NCBI GenBank assembly: GCA_947302535.1 | Contig: CAMYVX010000012.1 | Location: 1-32,981 of the forward strand | Direction: 5' to 3' | Source of the DNA: an uncultured Caryophanales bacterium | Lineage (GTDB): Bacteria > Bacillota_I > Bacilli_A > RFN20 > CAG-826 | Length of the DNA stretch: 32,981 nucleotides | Shown here: positions 30,400 to 32,981 of the stretch, one piece after another | How positions within the stretch are numbered: the first letter of the stretch is position 1 | How the letters are laid out: the number at the start of each line of letters is the position of its first letter | The notes under the pieces: generated by a model | What the model was told of the DNA's origin: nothing | Seen by the model: the letters and a program-made list of their open reading frames with translations, nothing else | The model's database searches: none | Translations under genes and position numbers: made by a program

Positions 30400-32823
30400 C
30401 TATTTATGTTTCTTCTTTAAGATGAGTAAAGTGGATAAACCAACTAAGCTCACGCCAGCAATAATAGAAACAACGATAATTAAAGCAGCATTATTATTGT
30501 TCATTGGAACAACCGCGCCACTACTTGAAGCGGCTCTACCAGCGAAATCTTCTAAACCATATTCGGCTCCGCGCAAGGCATAAATACTATCATATTTAGC
30601 AGCAAACTTAGCAATGTCTTCAACAGAATGCAAGGCTGTAGCTTCTCTTAAGATAGTTCTGCTTTCTTCAATTTCTAAAGCTTCGAATGGGGCTTTTTGT
30701 GCATTCCAAGCAGTCTTAACAGCGAGTTTATATTCATCTGTAATTTCTGATGTTTTAATGTTTTCATTACAAACACCTTCAATAGCTGTATTGAATGCCT
30801 TAGCAAAATTAATCGCGGCTTGTAAGGCTTCGGAAACGGTACCTAAGTACACTTCATCACCTAAAACATCATTTAATTTAAGGTAAACAGAGGCATTAAC
30901 GGCTTTGTTTGCAGTTAAGACACCATCAACGACTTCGAAACCTTCAACGCTATACTCGTTAATTGTTGTAATATCAAACAAGACTGCATATCCGCTAGCT
31001 GAAGAAGTATCGATAAATCTAATTGAATCATCTTTAGCAAAGGAGATAGCTTGAGAGAAGTATTCAAGATATCTTGGATCATCCGGAGTTTCGTTGTGTG
31101 TCATCTTGTGATAAACTTCACCATTGACTAATAAATGATATCCACCAAAGTCTAATCCACCAACAAAGATTGTCTTAGCGGAAATATCAACATAGACTCT
31201 AGCAACAGCGTCAGCAAGAACTTTACCTGTAGCCTCGACGTAGTTGTTGTTACCAATATGTTTGAATACGAAGTCTGTATCTTCAACGCCATTGGCTAAA
31301 ACTTTAACAGTGGAACCAGCTTCTAAAGCGATTTCATCTGTCATGTATTCTGTACCTTCGTTAAGCTCTAAAGCTTCTGGTGTACCATCGTTAACTTGAA
31401 CGGTATATGTTGGAGCAACATAATGTGGAGCAACATAGAATTTAAATACGGCTTCTTCGTATTTAGCGTAGATATCGTAATCACCAGCTTTTGTGAATTT
31501 GAAATCATCACCATCTAGTTCGCCATAGTCGATTTTTTCAAAATCATCGCCAGCATTAGCCCAACGATCTTTTGGATCTTGGTCATTATAGTAGCTACGA
31601 ACTCTAATCTTGTCACCAACTTCGACAGTTAAACCAAGATATTCAGCAACGTTGTCACCAACGGTGTTTTCCATCTTAGTAGCAGTTGCATATTTGAAGT
31701 CAACTAAACCACAAATGTAGTAACCTTCTTCTGCAGGAACATCTGGTTCGTAGTTGACATCTTCAATTGAATACCAACCAGATTCTGGATTGTAGTAAAT
31801 ATCATAAGTACCAGCATTGAGAACTTTGAGGTTAGAAGCATATTCGCCAGCTTCAGCTTCAAATTCAACTTCGCTGGAAGTTGCAACTTTGCCTTCTTCA
31901 GCTTTGTAATAAGTTACTTCAGTACCAGTAGCAGGTGTTTTAATCATTTGAACTTCAGCATCAGCGGCTAAAACAACGTTTTCAACGACGTAAGCATCGC
32001 CTTCAGCTTCTTTTTCGGCTGCTAAACCAAGTTTAGCATTCCATTGTCCGCCAACACCTAAAAGGAAATATCCTTCTGGGAATTGACCGGCCCATAATTT
32101 AGCAGTAGAAGTATCTAAATAAATAACTTCATCAATTGCAACAGCGGCTGTTAAAACGCCTCCATTACTAAAGACTTTGGTTAATTGGTCATCATCTTTG
32201 GCTGCCACAGCATAAGCTTCACCATCTTTAGTGAATGAAATGGTATCGCCAATTGCCATAGTGACTTTGGCGGGAGATTTAACTTCACTACCTTCATGTT
32301 CCACTAATTCAACAGCAGCGCCACCATTAATGGAATAAGCGTAAGTGTGGTCTTCTTCTGGATCTGGTTCCTCATAGTGGCTCCATTCACCAGTAACACC
32401 TGGATCACCCCAAGCAGGAGACGAAGAAGTAATGGTGTATAAATTGTTATCGCCAGTTGGCAATGTTAAATCAGAAGTTTTTGCACCCCAATCTGTAACG
32501 TCACCACTTCCATTGACTCTTGTGAAAATCAAGCCTTCCATATTGTCTGGAATTTCAAATTTCCAAACACCTGGATCGCCATCAACTGCGGTACCTCTTG
32601 TTCCTGGCCAACCATTATCTGTATGACCTCCAGTGTCCTTCCAATAGTAAGCACCAACAGCAGCGCCATCAACTGTCCACCAACCATAGGTCATTTTGCA
32701 ATAAAGAGTTTTTACACCAGCAGCATCGGCTTTTTCTACTTTAGCTCTGCTTAAACCACCGGCAACACCTAAAGCCATGGCTGCAGCAAAAGCAAACGTA
32801 GTAATAACATGTTTTGCTTTCAT
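30400..32823 (-). CDS. Membrane-anchored multi-module surface protein, starch-binding-like, non-catalytic
   Basis: This 807-aa secreted protein has a signal peptide (HVITTFAFAAAMALGVAGGL). Residues about 38-131 resemble a CBM25/26-type starch-binding module (aromatic-rich YGWWTVDG, GAYYWKDTGG, NGWPGT, VWKFEIPDNMEGLIFTR). At least three further beta-sandwich-like segments follow (about 160-355, 365-465, 470-662); two of them begin with a G-Y-(F/H)-L-L strand as in tandem glycan-binding proteins. A helical stalk (about 663-750), a Ser/Asn-rich linker, one transmembrane helix (about 778-801) and a LKKKHK tail anchor it. No LPXTG motif and no glycosidase motif are seen. It probably captures polysaccharide at the cell surface; ligand identity is inference. 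It has AGGAGG before the ATG and its own promoter and terminator. Confidence 0.82.
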   Translation of the reverse strand: MKAKHVITTFAFAAAMALGVAGGLSRAKVEKADAAGVKTLYCKMTYGWWTVDGAAVGAYYWKDTGGHTDNGWPGTRGTAVDGDPGVWKFEIPDNMEGLIFTRVNGSGDVTDWGAKTSDLTLPTGDNNLYTITSSSPAWGDPGVTGEWSHYEEPDPEEDHTYAYSINGGAAVELVEHEGSEVKSPAKVTMAIGDTISFTKDGEAYAVAAKDDDQLTKVFSNGGVLTAAVAIDEVIYLDTSTAKLWAGQFPEGYFLLGVGGQWNAKLGLAAEKEAEGDAYVVENVVLAADAEVQMIKTPATGTEVTYYKAEEGKVATSSEVEFEAEAGEYASNLKVLNAGTYDIYYNPESGWYSIEDVNYEPDVPAEEGYYICGLVDFKYATATKMENTVGDNVAEYLGLTVEVGDKIRVRSYYNDQDPKDRWANAGDDFEKIDYGELDGDDFKFTKAGDYDIYAKYEEAVFKFYVAPHYVAPTYTVQVNDGTPEALELNEGTEYMTDEIALEAGSTVKVLANGVEDTDFVFKHIGNNNYVEATGKVLADAVARVYVDISAKTIFVGGLDFGGYHLLVNGEVYHKMTHNETPDDPRYLEYFSQAISFAKDDSIRFIDTSSASGYAVLFDITTINEYSVEGFEVVDGVLTANKAVNASVYLKLNDVLGDEVYLGTVSEALQAAINFAKAFNTAIEGVCNENIKTSEITDEYKLAVKTAWNAQKAPFEALEIEESRTILREATALHSVEDIAKFAAKYDSIYALRGAEYGLEDFAGRAASSSGAVVPMNNNNAALIIVVSIIAGVSLVGLSTLLILKKKHK

Positions 32824-32839
32824 GTTTTTCCTCCTATGT

Positions 32840-32865
32840 GCGTCTCATTACGAGAACGCTTCGTT
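32840..32865 (-). promoter_or_regulatory. Leader hairpin and overlapping AACG-N3-CGTT palindrome
   Basis: In the leader of the 807-aa protein gene, GCGTTCTC and GAGACGC (32840-32859) can pair with one bulge, 5 nt upstream of the AGGAGG. Overlapping it, AACG-AAG-CGTT (32855-32865) begins at the predicted +1 and resembles a LacI-family half-site pair. Which of these matters, if either, is unknown. Confidence 0.35.
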
Positions 32866-32872
32866 TAGAATT

Positions 32873-32900
32873 ATTGTACCACTCATCATAATAAATGCAA
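32873..32900 (-). promoter_or_regulatory. Promoter of the 807-aa surface protein gene
   Basis: TTGCAT (32895-32900) and TACAAT (32873-32878) are separated by 16 nt. Initiation near 32866 gives a leader of about 43 nt ending in a strong Shine-Dalgarno. Confidence 0.65.
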
Positions 32901-32942
32901 TTTATTTTGTTAAAGCGGAGTTAACCTGTGAATTCTCAGAGT

Positions 32943-32973
32943 AAATTCCGGTTTTAGCCAAAAACAGGATTTT
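32943..32973. terminator. Imperfect hairpin at window edge
   Basis: AAATTCCGGTTTT and AAAACAGGATTTT pair over about 11 bp with two mismatches around a 5-nt loop. It may terminate a gene lying beyond the window end; no U-tract longer than four is visible. Confidence 0.25.
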
Positions 32974-32981
32974 AGTCTGAT

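Noticed and set aside
32824-32981. Start of another gene at the right edge
   Set aside because: No ORF with a start signal is visible; only promoter-like and hairpin sequence is present.

Overview
The window is AT-rich bacterial DNA with the gene content and order of a low-GC Gram-positive: rplK-rplA-rplJ-rplL-(RsmC/YbxB-type methyltransferase)-rpoB as in Bacillus, plus rpmG-secE-nusG, smpB, KtrAB and an ECF folate transporter. TGA is used as a stop (sirtuin/HAD, modB/modC and folC/folT junctions), so this is not the Mycoplasma code. The RpoB rifampicin region carries Asn where E. coli has His526, the residue reported for naturally rifampicin-resistant Mollicutes. Two large surface proteins (an N-terminal starch-binding-like module; a Cys-repeat lipoprotein) resemble proteins of gut Bacilli/Tenericutes. 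A Mollicutes-related or basal Bacilli lineage is my best guess; species cannot be named.

Layout: (1) 1-6061, minus strand: rpoB (partial, C-terminus outside the window), methyltransferase, rplL, rplJ with an L10 leader, rplA, rplK with a candidate L1 site. (2) 6062-12127, plus strand: a ~520 bp divergent regulatory region, a 1097-aa lipoprotein, then ktrB-ktrA. (3) 12166-18215, minus strand: a molybdenum cofactor and molybdate uptake block, in transcription order moaA, a moeA-like gene, moaC, a MOSC-MogA fusion, modA, modB, modC. (4) 18257-19248, minus strand: rpmG-secE-nusG. Blocks 2 and 3 sit where nusG and rplK are normally adjacent. (5) 19312-24717, minus strand: a tightly packed operon of an O-antigen-ligase-like polymerase, smpB, folC, folT, a 51-aa membrane protein and an anchored extracellular protein. 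(6) 24826-26204, plus strand: sirtuin and HAD phosphatase, convergent with a CarD-like RNA polymerase-binding protein. (7) 26775-30309, minus strand: a heterodimeric ABC exporter. (8) 30400-32823, minus strand: an 807-aa non-catalytic, membrane-anchored starch-binding-like surface protein.

The most unusual observation is ModA. Its gene encodes the usual C-terminal half of molybdate-binding protein first, directly after a lipoprotein signal, and the usual N-terminal half second. That is a circular permutation inside an otherwise normal modABC operon. A second theme is start architecture. Six transcription units (ktrB, moeA-like, O-antigen-ligase-like, sirtuin, CarD-like, ABC exporter) have a -10-like box 6-14 nt before the ATG and no Shine-Dalgarno, predicting leaderless or very short-leader mRNAs. 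Ribosomal, rpmG and surface-protein genes instead have long leaders and strong Shine-Dalgarno sequences.

I saw no tRNA, rRNA, CRISPR array, insertion sequence or prophage. All calls are by eye from sequence and family knowledge; no searches were run.
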